Shown here: positions 8,736 to 17,197 of the stretch, piece after piece
How the letters are laid out: each line of letters opens with the position of its first letter
How positions within the stretch are numbered: position 1 is the stretch's first letter
Assembly: GCF_038630985.1 (NCBI RefSeq)
Contig: NZ_CP152049.1
Span: 1,879,501 to 1,943,500, forward strand
Length of the DNA stretch: 64,000 nucleotides
Source of the DNA: Paenibacillus sp. FSL H8-0548
GTDB taxonomy: Bacteria; Bacillota; Bacilli; Paenibacillales; Paenibacillaceae
Reading direction: 5' to 3'
Translations under genes and position numbers: made by a program
Notes under the pieces: model-generated
The model's database searches: none
The model's input: only the letters and a program-made list of their open reading frames with translations
What the model was told of the DNA's origin: nothing

Positions 8736-9854
8736 TTATTGTAGTATTTCGAGCTTTAAATTAGGATAGATTTCTTTCAAAGCAGCTAAATGATTTGAAA
8801 TTGTTGTCTGATTAAAGCTAGCTCTGAAAATATCTTGATCGGGTTTGAACGTAATTGTTGTCCCCGTTTCCTTCGTAACTCCGGTGACGAGCAGCTCGGT
8901 TTGCGGGATGCCGTGCTTGAACTCTTGCCGCCGTACCTTTCCTTCCCTCCGTATCTCTACAATAAGCCTATCGGACAGGGCATTGACAACAGGCAAATGA
9001 ATACCTTTTGTCCCGTCAGGAGCCAGGATTGAAGCACTGAGATGATCATGGCTAATTTCAGTAAGAATTGCCTGGACATTGGTTTTGTTCGAGTTCGGGA
9101 GTGCATGGACTGGAATCCCGCGACCGTTATCGGCGATGGTAATGCTATTATCGTTTTGAAGGATTAGAGTGACCTCGGTACAGTATCCAGCCTGATGTTC
9201 CAATAGGGTGTTTTCAATGACAGCTGAAAGGAGATGGTGGGGATCATATGACTGACTTGATCCTAAATAAGAGCCCACATTATTTCTGGCCTCCGCAAGC
9301 TCCATATAATCGGTTGTGTCGAGTAAATCTGAGCTGGCAGCGAGTAAGAGAAGGAAAGGCAGCGAACGGTGTGGAGAAAGTGAATATTTGCCGCCTCGCT
9401 CCTCTTGAACAATTAAATCGGCTCCGAGCAAGGCTTTGGTGTGATGATAAAGCTGTCCGGTCGTGCCCATATTTAATTGCTCTACAACTTCAGGACCGGT
9501 AAGCGGTTTGCGCATGACAGCTGTTAAAATATCGAGACGCTGCTTGTTTCCGAGAGCGGCTAATATTTTTGATACCTTATCACTATTGAGTTCAAGCAAC
9601 TGTGTGACACTTTTCTGCTGAGGCATCCATCTATAGCCATTTTGACCGTGATATTGGCCGGAATAAAAGATCGCTCCTAACTCGTTTCCATCGCTATTAT
9701 CGTTACCTTCAATATTAAAATCAGCTGGTTCTTCATTTTTTTGTGAGGAAGGCTTAGAAAGCAATTGGTTAACCAGATGCTTGAGTTCATGCATCTCTTT
9801 AGTTAACACATCCAACTCAATACCGTAGTCTCTTGAGTCTGACAAAAAAACCAC
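8736..9854 (-). CDS. ArsR-type HTH fused to GyrB-like ATPase domain
   Basis: Cytoplasmic protein of up to 372 residues with an unusual domain order. Residues 1-60 form a short helical region. About residues 85-165 are a winged helix of the ArsR type (ILAALGNKQRLDILTAVMR, then TTGQLYHHTKALLGADLI). About residues 205-365 resemble the GHKL ATPase domain of DNA gyrase B: an N-box-like AVIENTLLEH, the G1 box DNGRGIPV, a diverged lid and G2 region GTKGIHLPVVNALS, and the closing GTTITFKPD. The topoisomerase parts are absent. I infer a DNA-binding regulator whose activity is set by ATP. The GTG start at 9854 has its SD too close; TTG at 9845, 8 bases after GGAG, may be the true start. A perfect palindrome lies just upstream. 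Confidence 0.82.
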   Translation of the reverse strand: MVFLSDSRDYGIELDVLTKEMHELKHLVNQLLSKPSSQKNEEPADFNIEGNDNSDGNELGAIFYSGQYHGQNGYRWMPQQKSVTQLLELNSDKVSKILAALGNKQRLDILTAVMRKPLTGPEVVEQLNMGTTGQLYHHTKALLGADLIVQEERGGKYSLSPHRSLPFLLLLAASSDLLDTTDYMELAEARNNVGSYLGSSQSYDPHHLLSAVIENTLLEHQAGYCTEVTLILQNDNSITIADNGRGIPVHALPNSNKTNVQAILTEISHDHLSASILAPDGTKGIHLPVVNALSDRLIVEIRREGKVRRQEFKHGIPQTELLVTGVTKETGTTITFKPDQDIFRASFNQTTISNHLAALKEIYPNLKLEILQ

Positions 9855-9875
9855 TCCATTCGCATAAAGTTCTAC

Positions 9876-9893
9876 ATTACGTAATTACGTAAT
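9876..9893. promoter_or_regulatory. Perfect 18-bp palindrome, probable operator
   Basis: ATTACGTAATTACGTAAT is its own reverse complement and sits 22 bases upstream of the minus-strand HTH-ATPase gene start. It contains two overlapping ATTACGTAAT units. Its size and place suit a dimeric winged-helix protein, so autoregulation is inferred. The rest of the 228-base gap to the next gene (to 10082) shows nothing else I can name. Confidence 0.6.
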
Positions 9894-10082
9894 TATAATA
9901 CTTGAATAATTAATTGTAAACCATATTCAAGTAAATCCTCGAATTGCGATCTACTATGCAATTGTTTAGGAGCTAAGTCTGTCTTGAGAAAGCATGAGAT
10001 GTATGGACTAAGGAAATGAAACAAGTGAGTGTAAGAAAGCGTCTAATGATTGAGATTGACTAAATGAAGGGGGATTGGATTT

Positions 10083-10646
10083 ATGAAGCCGTTACTTTGG
10101 ATAGCGATCATTTTAATATTATCGTCATGCAGCAGCCCGAATAACAAAGATCAAGAGCAAAATTCGATAGACCCTATTCTTATGGAAAAAATGGCGGAAC
10201 CCAAGCTGCAGTATAAAGACGAGCTGTTCGAAATGAGCTTGAATATGAATAAAACGGTGTTCGCAAAAAACGAGCCCATCGATTATTCCGTCAGTTTAAC
10301 GTATATCGGAGAGGAAGAATCGATAACGATCTGGGGAGGCCGAACGTATATTGGCTTCTACTTAACAGATGGCAAGAAATTTGAAATGGAAGGTGCCAAC
10401 ACAACAGAGCTTGTAGCGACTACATTAAAAAAAGGAGAGACGCAGCAATTCCCTTTCTACAAAAGTGGAGGATACTCGAACGATGATCCCGATGCAAGCT
10501 TCTGGAAACAGTTTTATGAGGAGAAGGATCTGCTGCTGCCGAGCGGCACGTATTTTATTTCTGCCAACTGCCTATTCTCGTTAGGTGAGGAAGTTGTGAA
10601 CAGTCATTATGATGGTTCTGTCTACACGACGATTACGGTGGAGTAA
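10083..10646 (+). CDS. Lipoprotein of unknown function
   Basis: Predicted lipoprotein, 187 residues, with signal MKPLLWIAIILILSSC and lipobox LSSC at Cys16. The mature part looks like a single beta-rich domain: MNKTVFAKNEPIDYSVSLTYIG followed by alternating strands, and LPSGTYFISANCLFSL near the C-terminus. That pattern resembles small extracellular immunoglobulin-like or BsuPI-like proteinase-inhibitor-type domains, but I cannot assign a family. AAGGGGG precedes the ATG by 8 bases. It stands alone, with its own terminator at 10679-10720. Confidence 0.78.
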   Translation: MKPLLWIAIILILSSCSSPNNKDQEQNSIDPILMEKMAEPKLQYKDELFEMSLNMNKTVFAKNEPIDYSVSLTYIGEEESITIWGGRTYIGFYLTDGKKFEMEGANTTELVATTLKKGETQQFPFYKSGGYSNDDPDASFWKQFYEEKDLLLPSGTYFISANCLFSLGEEVVNSHYDGSVYTTITVE

Positions 10647-10678
10647 GTATGGGAAATAGGTGGGCGATTAATAACATT

Positions 10679-10720
10679 GAGAAATCCATGTCTTTTTAAG
10701 ACGAGGGGTTTCTCTTTTTT
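10679..10720 (+). terminator. Rho-independent terminator
   Basis: GAGAAATCC (10679-10687) pairs with GGGTTTCTC (10706-10714), followed by TTTTTT. It lies 33 bases after the lipoprotein stop codon. Confidence 0.8.
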
Positions 10721-10721
10721 C

Positions 10722-10763
10722 TTGTTTTTATGTACTATCTGTTATAGTATATATATAACAGAT
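10722..10763 (+). promoter_or_regulatory. Promoter with GntR-type palindromic operator
   Basis: ATCTGTTATA (10737-10746) and TATAACAGAT (10754-10763) form a perfect inverted repeat around a 7-base AT centre. A TTGTTT (10722) and TAGTAT (10745) pair with 17-base spacing overlaps it. The position 25 bases before the GntR-family start codon points to autorepression. Confidence 0.68.
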
Positions 10764-10787
10764 GGAACAATGAAGGTAGTGATCATA

Positions 10788-11180
10788 ATGATGATAAAAA
10801 TCAATTTGCAATCGGATGTTCCTCTTTATACTCAATTGTCTAATCAAATTATAGAGGGGATTGCTAGCGGCGCGCTTGCTCCCGGGGAAGCCTTGCCATC
10901 CGTACGCTCTCTGTCCTCTGATCTGGGTATAAATATGCATACGGTGAACAAAGCCTACTCGGCGCTTAAGCAGGATGGCTACGTAGAGATACATCGTCAA
11001 AAGGGCGTCGTTGTGCAGCTTGGTCTTCCTAATGCAGACGAGGCTTATTACCGTCAGCTGGAGGAGAAGGTGAGGCCGCTCATCAGCGAATCCATATGCC
11101 ACAACGTTAGCGAGGACGCTCTAGTCGAGCTATGCCGTTCGATCTTCAAGCAAATTCGTTCAACTGGCAAAGCGACCTAG
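10788..11180 (+). CDS. GntR/YtrA-family transcriptional regulator
   Basis: Short GntR-type regulator, 130 residues from the chosen start. The winged helix is complete (PLYTQLSNQIIEGIASGAL, then LPSVRSLSSDLGINMHTVNK with the recognition helix), and only a small helical tail follows, as in YtrA-family proteins. The frame stays open upstream to 10677, but that part would cross the terminator and the operator palindrome. The ATG at 10788, 8 bases after AAGGTAG, is therefore chosen. The next gene, a DUF1648/DUF5808 membrane protein, starts 51 bases downstream. YtrA-type regulators are commonly paired with such membrane proteins, so repression of this pair is inferred. Confidence 0.9.
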   Translation: MMIKINLQSDVPLYTQLSNQIIEGIASGALAPGEALPSVRSLSSDLGINMHTVNKAYSALKQDGYVEIHRQKGVVVQLGLPNADEAYYRQLEEKVRPLISESICHNVSEDALVELCRSIFKQIRSTGKAT

Positions 11181-11231
11181 CTGCTCACTCCTGTTTGCAA
11201 ATAACTACATTAGAAAGGCTGGTCATCTATA

Positions 11232-12341
11232 ATGGAACATTGGAGCTTTTGGCTGCTGCTTGCAACTATTTTTATCCCCATTAGCGTTATCTTGATTGCG
11301 ACACCCTATCTCACCAGACGAACAGAAAGCTTCGGCATTTCTATCACGGAGGAAATTTATTGGCATTCGGATGTACGAAGGATGAGAAAAAAATATGTAA
11401 TTGTTCTAGCCATCATTCATTCAATATTGCTTATTTCTGCTGCGATCTTGATAAACCGCTTGGACGAGCAGCAAATGTCGATGACAGTTGGCGGCTATAC
11501 GATTGCTGTGATTGGAATCTCCTTCGCTGCCTATCTTTTCTTTCATTTTAAAATGAAAAGAATGAAGCGCGAAAGAGAATGGACGAATCCGGTTATCCAG
11601 TCGGCTATTATTGATACCTCGTTTAGACGGCGCAAGCATTCCGTGTCATTCTACTGGTTTATACCGCATTTTGTACTAGCCCTTTCGACGCTTGCTATCG
11701 TTCTGCTCTATTATGATCAGTTTCCGGATCAATTGGTTATGCAGTATGATTTTGCCGGAAACGCGACAACCGTTGTTGCGAAATCCTATTCCGCTTTACT
11801 TTGGCCGATTGGGACTCAGTTTATCATGATCGTATTATTCCTCTTTATCAACTACAGTATCGTCATTAGTAAACAACAGATCGATGCGGCAGATCCTGAA
11901 GCATCTGTTCAGCGCAGTATGAAATTTCGGCATAGCTGGTCTGTTTTTAATGTTGCAACGGGATTGTTGATTACGATGCTATTTTCTTTTATATCAATCG
12001 TCCCGTTACTTGCGCTGCCGCCATCAAGCATCCTAATTGTATCTACGGCTATACCTGCGTTGATCGTAGTAGGGAGCATTTGGCTCTCAATCCGGTTAGG
12101 TCAAGGCGGAAGTCGCATTCGTATGCCGGGGGGATCGGTAAGCTCTATTGGTACAGGGCCGACGGACAATGATCGTCACTGGAAGCTGGGCAGCATTTAT
12201 TACAATCCGTCAGACCCAGCTCTATTCCTAGAGAAACGCTTCGGTATCGGCTGGACGCTTAATTTCGGCCATCCTCTTGCATGGTTAATCCTTATTATTC
12301 TTGTAGCTGTCATCATAATCTCCATCGTGTTGGGAGGTTAA
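11232..12341 (+). CDS. DUF1648/DUF5808 membrane protein
   Basis: Integral membrane protein, 369 residues, with about eight hydrophobic segments. The middle contains a DUF1648-like segment (VLALSTLAIVLLYYDQFPDQ with PDQLVMQYDFAGNAT). The C-terminus carries the DUF5808 signature LGSIYYNPSDPALFLEKRFG followed by a final membrane helix. Its molecular role is not known; relatives are annotated only as predicted membrane proteins. It is probably cotranscribed with the GntR/YtrA-type regulator just upstream. The ATG at 11232 follows AGAAAGGCTGG. Confidence 0.87.
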   Translation: MEHWSFWLLLATIFIPISVILIATPYLTRRTESFGISITEEIYWHSDVRRMRKKYVIVLAIIHSILLISAAILINRLDEQQMSMTVGGYTIAVIGISFAAYLFFHFKMKRMKREREWTNPVIQSAIIDTSFRRRKHSVSFYWFIPHFVLALSTLAIVLLYYDQFPDQLVMQYDFAGNATTVVAKSYSALLWPIGTQFIMIVLFLFINYSIVISKQQIDAADPEASVQRSMKFRHSWSVFNVATGLLITMLFSFISIVPLLALPPSSILIVSTAIPALIVVGSIWLSIRLGQGGSRIRMPGGSVSSIGTGPTDNDRHWKLGSIYYNPSDPALFLEKRFGIGWTLNFGHPLAWLILIILVAVIIISIVLGG

Positions 12342-12387
12342 AGATGTTGCGTTTAGCATCAAACAAATTAGAGGAGGACATTCATTC

Positions 12388-14082
12388 ATGAAAAAATGGT
12401 TATTATCTGGCTTAGTATTGTTATTGTTCATCAACGCTCAATCCGTCACTGCCTCATCCGCTGATATCAGTGTGCTTGTAAACGGACAGGAAGTTGTGTT
12501 CACAGATGGAAAGCCTTATTGGAAGGGCAGTGAAATGATGCTGCCGGTTCGCGACCTTGCCAGCGGGCTGGGGATGAAGGTTTCCTATGAAAAAGCTAAA
12601 AATGAAGTTCGACTTACATCGGATAAACTAACGGCTGTGTTCAAGATTGGTGAGAGCCAGATTTCCATAAACGGTAAAGCTCACGCTTTCAGCTCAGCTT
12701 CTGCAACCAAGCAGTACCGTACATACGTGCCGCTATCGTTTTTCTCTAAAGAACTGGGCATTAAAACGGTTTATGATGAGAAAACGAAAAAGCTGACTAT
12801 TTCCAAAATAGAGCTGAATACCGAGATACTTGCTGAGCAAGTCATCGATTTAATGAATAAAGGCGGCTATGAGCAGCTTTGGAATGATTATTTTGACCAA
12901 GAACTTCAGAAAGCGATTCCACTGCCCGTTCTAGATGCAACATGGAAAGAAGTTTTAAAGCAGACTGGTGAATATAAAAAAATCGTCTCACTTTCATCAA
13001 GCCCCATCGATGATGGAGGAACAATGGTTGTTTCGATTCTGGGATTCGAGCAAATGAATATGAAGCTGACGCTTACGATTAATCGTACAGGTCTGTTGAC
13101 CGGTATACTCATCCAGCCTGCACCGCTTGATGGCGAGGCTCCTGCTGGAGTAACAGAAGAAACGATTATCATCGGCGAAACGTCTCGCTTTCCGCTTGAA
13201 GGAACGTTAACGCTGCCGAAAAATGCAGCTGGACCCGTACCTGCGGTTGTGCTTGTGCATGGATCCGGACCTAGCGATCGCAATGAAACGGCTGGTGCTT
13301 ACACGCCGTTCCGAGACCTTGCATGGGGGCTGGCTGAACAAGGGATAGCGGTACTTCGCTATGACAAACGCACCTATACACACGGAAGCTCCCTTACAGC
13401 AGAAGAAGTTGCGGGCATAACGGTGAAGGAGGAAACCGTTGACGATGCCATAGCCGCGGCAGGGCTGCTGAAGAGGGATGCTCGAATTGATGAGACACAG
13501 GTATTTGTGATCGGACATAGCCTTGGAGGCATGCTGGCGCCGCGAATTGATGCGGAAGGCGGTGATTTTGCGGGCCTCGTGCTGCTGGCTGGTTCTCCGA
13601 GAAGTTTGTGGGAAATCGTTTACGATCAGAACGCCAGCTTTATTGCAGCAATGAAAGATGGCGAGGCCAAGGCAGCGAATGAAGTCTGGTTGGAAACCGA
13701 ATATAAGCGTGCGCAAATGATAGCGAATTTATCTGCAGAAGAAGCGAAGTCATCAACTGTATTCGGAATTCCAGCAACCTACTTCAAGGAGATGGACGCT
13801 CATAGCACCCGTGATTATGCAGTCAAGCTGACTAAGCCGCTCTTGGTTCTGCAAGGCGATAATGACTTCCAGGTTTATTCGGATAAAGATTTTCTTGAAT
13901 GGAAGAAGCTGTTCCAAGGGAAAGAAAATGTTTCATTCAAGCTCTATCCTGATTTAAATCATTTCTTCGTCAAATATGATGGAGTTGGCAAGGGTACTTT
14001 GGATGAATATAACTATCCTGGCCATGTGGCCCAAGAAGTTATCAACGACGTGGCCTCCTGGATATTGAAAAATAAACAATAA
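12388..14082 (+). CDS. Exported alpha/beta-hydrolase with stalk domain
   Basis: Secreted enzyme of 564 residues in three parts after a signal peptide (about 1-23). Residues 28-140 are a copper-amine-oxidase N-terminal-like stalk domain (VLVNGQEV, MMLPVRDLASGLGM, YVPLSFFSKELG), common in Paenibacillus exported proteins and unrelated to copper. Residues 145-250 resemble the DUF3887 domain. Residues 265-560 form an alpha/beta-hydrolase with the oxyanion HGSGPSDRNE, nucleophile elbow GHSLGG and a late His in DLNHFF. It is probably an esterase or acyl hydrolase of unknown substrate. A GAGGAGG site precedes the ATG. It may share transcription with the DUF1648 gene 46 bases upstream. Confidence 0.88.
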   Translation: MKKWLLSGLVLLLFINAQSVTASSADISVLVNGQEVVFTDGKPYWKGSEMMLPVRDLASGLGMKVSYEKAKNEVRLTSDKLTAVFKIGESQISINGKAHAFSSASATKQYRTYVPLSFFSKELGIKTVYDEKTKKLTISKIELNTEILAEQVIDLMNKGGYEQLWNDYFDQELQKAIPLPVLDATWKEVLKQTGEYKKIVSLSSSPIDDGGTMVVSILGFEQMNMKLTLTINRTGLLTGILIQPAPLDGEAPAGVTEETIIIGETSRFPLEGTLTLPKNAAGPVPAVVLVHGSGPSDRNETAGAYTPFRDLAWGLAEQGIAVLRYDKRTYTHGSSLTAEEVAGITVKEETVDDAIAAAGLLKRDARIDETQVFVIGHSLGGMLAPRIDAEGGDFAGLVLLAGSPRSLWEIVYDQNASFIAAMKDGEAKAANEVWLETEYKRAQMIANLSAEEAKSSTVFGIPATYFKEMDAHSTRDYAVKLTKPLLVLQGDNDFQVYSDKDFLEWKKLFQGKENVSFKLYPDLNHFFVKYDGVGKGTLDEYNYPGHVAQEVINDVASWILKNKQ

Positions 14083-14086
14083 TAAA

Positions 14087-14134
14087 AAGCCTGTCGCTTT
14101 TTTCCTCTATGGGGATTAAGAGACGGGCTTTCTA
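14087..14134 (+). terminator. Terminator after the hydrolase gene
   Basis: AAAGCCTGTC (14087-14096) pairs with GACGGGCTTT (14122-14131), with one G-U pair, followed by TCTATT. It starts 5 bases after the stop codon. Confidence 0.75.
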
Positions 14135-14192
14135 TTATTTGTAGGCACATCCTACAGGGGGGAGGAACATATAAATAAAACCATCTACTAAT

Positions 14193-14225
14193 GTTCGTAA
14201 ATGTGTGTTACACTAATAAACGAAC
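14193..14225 (+). promoter_or_regulatory. Possible operator of the kdu operon
   Basis: GTTCGT (14193-14198) and ACGAAC (14220-14225) form an inverted pair around TACACT (14209-14214), a possible -10. The next bases contain more CGAA repeats. DeoR-family proteins often bind such short repeats, and one is encoded in this operon. The assignment is tentative. Confidence 0.4.
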
Positions 14226-14256
14226 GAAAACAAACAAAACAGGAGGTTTTATCCCA

Positions 14257-15087
14257 ATGGAAGTACGCCATACTACAAACCCTACCGATGTAAAGCAATA
14301 TGATACTGAACGACTACGCAGTGAGTTTTTGATCGAGAGCCTGTTCGAGCAGGATCAAATCAAAATGACATATACGCATTATGACCGCATGATCGTTGGC
14401 GGAGCAGTACCTGTAAACGAAGCTCTTGTTCTTGAGGATTCTGCAACACTGAAAACAGAATATTTCTTGGAGCGCCGTGAGATTGGTTTCTTGAACATTG
14501 GCGGACCAGCTTCTATTTCTGTGGATGGCGAGGTTTATGAGCTAAGCAAGCTTGAAGTGCTTTATGTTGGTAAAGGAAAACGCCAAGTCTTGCTTTCAAG
14601 CGTTGATAAAGAGAACCCTGCAAAGCTGTATTTCTGTTCCGCGCTTGCACATAAAGAAATCGCTACACGCAAAATGACGGTAGAGGAAGCGAATCCGTCC
14701 CATCTTGGCTCACAAGAAACTTCAAATGAGCGTGTACTTTACAAATATATTCATGCAGACGGCATTCAAAGCTGCCAGTTGATGCTTGGCGTAACTAGCT
14801 TGAAAACAGGAAGCGTTTGGAATACGATGCCTTCTCACGTACATGATCGCCGTATGGAAGCATACCTATACTTTGATATGAATGCAGATACACGCGTATT
14901 TCATATGATGGGCGAGCCTTCGCAAACAAGGCATCTGGTTGTAGCCAATGAGCAAGCGATCATTTCGCCGCCTTGGTCTATTCACTCCGGAGTTGGTACG
15001 AGCAACTACACGTTCTGCTGGTCAATGGCAGGCGAGAACTATACATTTACAGACATGGACGCAGTACCTGCAAGCGAGCTAAAATAG
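14257..15087 (+). CDS. kduI: 5-dehydro-4-deoxy-D-glucuronate isomerase (KduI)
   Basis: Cytoplasmic enzyme that converts 5-keto-4-deoxyuronate, from unsaturated galacturonate or glucuronate, to 2,5-diketo-3-deoxygluconate. The 276 residues match the usual KduI length. The beginning (RHTTNPTDVKQYDTERLR), the metal-binding cupin motif SHVHDRRMEAYLYF and the later IHSGVG with a further His are all present. The start at 14257 follows AGGAGG; the frame is open further upstream but without ribosome-binding signal. The gene is followed by a DeoR-family regulator and kduD, giving the two central steps from unsaturated uronates to 2-keto-3-deoxygluconate. Confidence 0.96.
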   Translation: MEVRHTTNPTDVKQYDTERLRSEFLIESLFEQDQIKMTYTHYDRMIVGGAVPVNEALVLEDSATLKTEYFLERREIGFLNIGGPASISVDGEVYELSKLEVLYVGKGKRQVLLSSVDKENPAKLYFCSALAHKEIATRKMTVEEANPSHLGSQETSNERVLYKYIHADGIQSCQLMLGVTSLKTGSVWNTMPSHVHDRRMEAYLYFDMNADTRVFHMMGEPSQTRHLVVANEQAIISPPWSIHSGVGTSNYTFCWSMAGENYTFTDMDAVPASELK

Positions 15088-15113
15088 AAGTATTCGCTAC
15101 AGGGGGGTGTACC

Positions 15114-15908
15114 ATGCTTGCTGCTGAACGGCATCGCAAAATTATAGAGAAACTGGAGCAGCTTGGCGCGGTCAAAGTATCCGAGCTTAGTGAGCAGTTT
15201 GGCGTTACAGAAAAGACGGTTCGTGAGGATCTAGAGAGGCTCGAAGAGAAGGGTCTGCTCAAGCGGACGCATGGCGGAGCTGTAGTAGAGCAGGGGAGCG
15301 AGAATAGCCTGTATCCGCTGCAGTTCCCAAACAGTAAGCATGGGCAAGAGAAGTCGGCCATTGCTGCGCTTGCGCTTTCCTGCATCGAGCCTAACGATAT
15401 TATTGCGCTTGATGCAGGCAGCACGACGCTTGAGATGGCGAAGAAACTGCCTAATATGCCGGTAACGGTGCTGACGAATGATTTGCTCATTATTCGTGAG
15501 CTTACGATGAAGGACCAGGTGAGGCTTGTTATACCAGGCGGTTATCGTCATAATAATTTGCTTATCGGTGCTGAATCACAGGAGTGGATAAATCGGCTGA
15601 ACGTTCATAAGCTGTTCCTATCTACGACAGGTATTCACCTTGAATACGGGCTTACGATATTTACAGAAGAATTGGCTAAGCTCAAGAAGCTGTATATGGA
15701 CAACGCGAAGGTTGTTTATTGTTTAGCTGATCACCATAAATTCGATAAAGGCGCTTTAATTACTTTTGCTGAACTGAGCGAGATTGACTACATCATTACA
15801 GATGATGGAATTTCGCAAGAGGTAGCAGAGAAATATGAGGCGCTTCCTATACGGATGATGAAAGCGGCGCTCTCAGATAGCGGGAAGCGAACGAAAGGGA
15901 GGACTTGA
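15114..15908 (+). CDS. DeoR/GlpR-family transcriptional regulator
   Basis: Sugar-responsive repressor, 264 residues. The N-terminal DeoR helix-turn-helix (RHRKIIEKLEQLGAVKVSEL, VTEKTVREDLERLEEKGLL) is followed by the DeoRC sensor fold with the typical DAGSTTLEMA and VLTNDLL motifs. The ATG at 15114 follows GGGGGGTG, 26 bases after kduI; the open frame extends into kduI but is not used. Four bases separate it from kduD. The position inside the kdu operon suggests that it represses kduI and kduD and responds to a phosphorylated uronate breakdown product; the effector is inferred. Confidence 0.93.
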   Translation: MLAAERHRKIIEKLEQLGAVKVSELSEQFGVTEKTVREDLERLEEKGLLKRTHGGAVVEQGSENSLYPLQFPNSKHGQEKSAIAALALSCIEPNDIIALDAGSTTLEMAKKLPNMPVTVLTNDLLIIRELTMKDQVRLVIPGGYRHNNLLIGAESQEWINRLNVHKLFLSTTGIHLEYGLTIFTEELAKLKKLYMDNAKVVYCLADHHKFDKGALITFAELSEIDYIITDDGISQEVAEKYEALPIRMMKAALSDSGKRTKGRT

Positions 15909-15912
15909 TCCG

Positions 15913-16668
15913 ATGGGTTTGTTTGATTTGACGGGAAAAACTGCTATCGTAACAGGCGCCGGACGCGGTCTTGGCGAAGCAATCGCTCTAGGACTTGCGC
16001 AAGCGGGTGCCGATGTAGCACTTGTTACGAACAGCACGCCTGCTGATAAGGTAGCGAATGCAGTACGAGAGCTAGGACGCAAAGCTATTACGATTCAAGC
16101 GGATGTATCGGATCGCACGAAGCTGGCGGGTATTGTTGAACGTACAGTGGATGAGCTGGGACGAATCGATATTTTGGTCAACAATGCGGGTATTATTCGT
16201 CGTACGCCTGCCGCAGAGCATAGCTATGAGGACTGGCAAGCCGTGCTTGACGTGAATTTGAATTCTGTTTTTCTTCTTTCACAGCTTGCAGGCAAGCATA
16301 TGATTGAGCAGGGCTCAGGAAAAATTATTAATATCGCATCGATGCTGACTTTCCAAGGGGGCATTAATGTTCCGGGCTACACGTCCAGCAAGCATGCGGT
16401 AGCAGGGCTTACCAAAGCGCTTGCTAGTGAATGGGCGGCCAAAGGCTTACAGGTAAATGCGATCGCGCCAGGCTATATGAGTACGGACAATACGGAGGCG
16501 CTTCGTGAGGACCCTGTACGCAGTGCTCAAATCCTGCAGCGTATCCCAGCAGGACGTTGGGGCAATTCTGAGGATTTGATCGGACCAGCAGTATTTTTAG
16601 CATCTGCAGCCTCTGATTATATGAACGGCCACATTTTGGCTGTTGACGGCGGTTGGCTGGTTAGATAG
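15913..16668 (+). CDS. kduD: 2-deoxy-D-gluconate 3-dehydrogenase (KduD)
   Basis: Short-chain dehydrogenase that reduces 2,5-diketo-3-deoxygluconate to 2-keto-3-deoxygluconate with NADH. At 251 residues it has the classical SDR length. The cofactor motif TGAGRGLG, the NNAG block (ILVNNAGIIRRTP) and the catalytic YTSSK are intact, and the INIASMLTFQGG region matches KduD rather than a generic SDR. It ends the kduI-deoR-kduD operon. Genes for the next steps (2-keto-3-deoxygluconate kinase and aldolase) are not in the window. Confidence 0.94.
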   Translation: MGLFDLTGKTAIVTGAGRGLGEAIALGLAQAGADVALVTNSTPADKVANAVRELGRKAITIQADVSDRTKLAGIVERTVDELGRIDILVNNAGIIRRTPAAEHSYEDWQAVLDVNLNSVFLLSQLAGKHMIEQGSGKIINIASMLTFQGGINVPGYTSSKHAVAGLTKALASEWAAKGLQVNAIAPGYMSTDNTEALREDPVRSAQILQRIPAGRWGNSEDLIGPAVFLASAASDYMNGHILAVDGGWLVR

Positions 16669-16687
16669 GTTTGGTTATAACGACAAC

Positions 16688-16740
16688 AAAAATAAGACAG
16701 CCCAGAGCGCGTTAATTGTTCTGGACTGTCTTATTTTTTT
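16688..16740. terminator. Bidirectional terminator
   Basis: AAAATAAGACAG pairs with CTGTCTTATTTT around a partly paired CCAGAG/CTGG inner stem. Both strands end in a T-run, so it serves kduD on the plus strand and the riboswitch-controlled gene on the minus strand. Confidence 0.85.
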
Positions 16741-16751
16741 GTTAAACGCAA

Positions 16752-17177
16752 TTAATCTAAAGAGACATAAGAGACAGAGCGTTGACGCAAAACAGATTCT
16801 TCAAGATTTGTTTTGTACGTAGACGAATCGGCGGAATTTGCAAGGATATGCTGAGCGGCTGTTGCGAATAATTCGATAATGCGCCCGTCCTGATCCGTTT
16901 TGTCGTATTGAAAATGGTCAAGAGGTGCAAGAGGGACACTGCCGATAAAGCTTTGAAGGAGATCGCTCCATCTGTCCAAGTCAATCGTATCCTCGGTGTC
17001 GCTGGCGAATAGCTCGCTCCAGCCTATACCCTGATTGCTTGTTAAACGGAGACATACGCGATGGCCTGTGGCATCGACAGCGAGAGCCGGGATGACGAAC
17101 AGCTCAATACGAGAGACGGATAAAAAAGGGGTCTGTTCTGTGAAAATTTGGAGATGATTTGAACAGTTTGTTAACAT
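16752..17177 (-). CDS. Unknown 141-residue protein under c-di-AMP riboswitch
   Basis: I do not recognise this protein. It is 141 residues, soluble, without signal peptide or membrane helix. Residues about 20-75 (VSRIELFVIPALAVD, then RLTSNQGIGWSELF) faintly resemble the N-terminal capping domain of the enolase superfamily, but the catalytic barrel is absent and the likeness may be chance. The C-terminal 40 residues are polar. An AAGGAGAG site precedes the ATG by 6 bases. The gene stands alone between a dedicated promoter plus ydaO-type riboswitch and a bidirectional terminator, which argues strongly that it is real and answers to cyclic di-AMP, a signal tied to potassium, osmotic and cell-wall state. 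Confidence 0.8.
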   Translation of the reverse strand: MLTNCSNHLQIFTEQTPFLSVSRIELFVIPALAVDATGHRVCLRLTSNQGIGWSELFASDTEDTIDLDRWSDLLQSFIGSVPLAPLDHFQYDKTDQDGRIIELFATAAQHILANSADSSTYKTNLEESVLRQRSVSYVSLD

Positions 17178-17197
17178 AAATAAATCTCTCCTTTGTT

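Noticed and set aside
10677..10787. N-terminal extension of the GntR-family protein
   Set aside because: It would be translated through a terminator and the operator palindrome; the ATG at 10788 has the ribosome binding site.
12842..13716. Long minus-strand frames inside the hydrolase gene
   Set aside because: They are antisense to a gene with clear domains and show no domains of their own.
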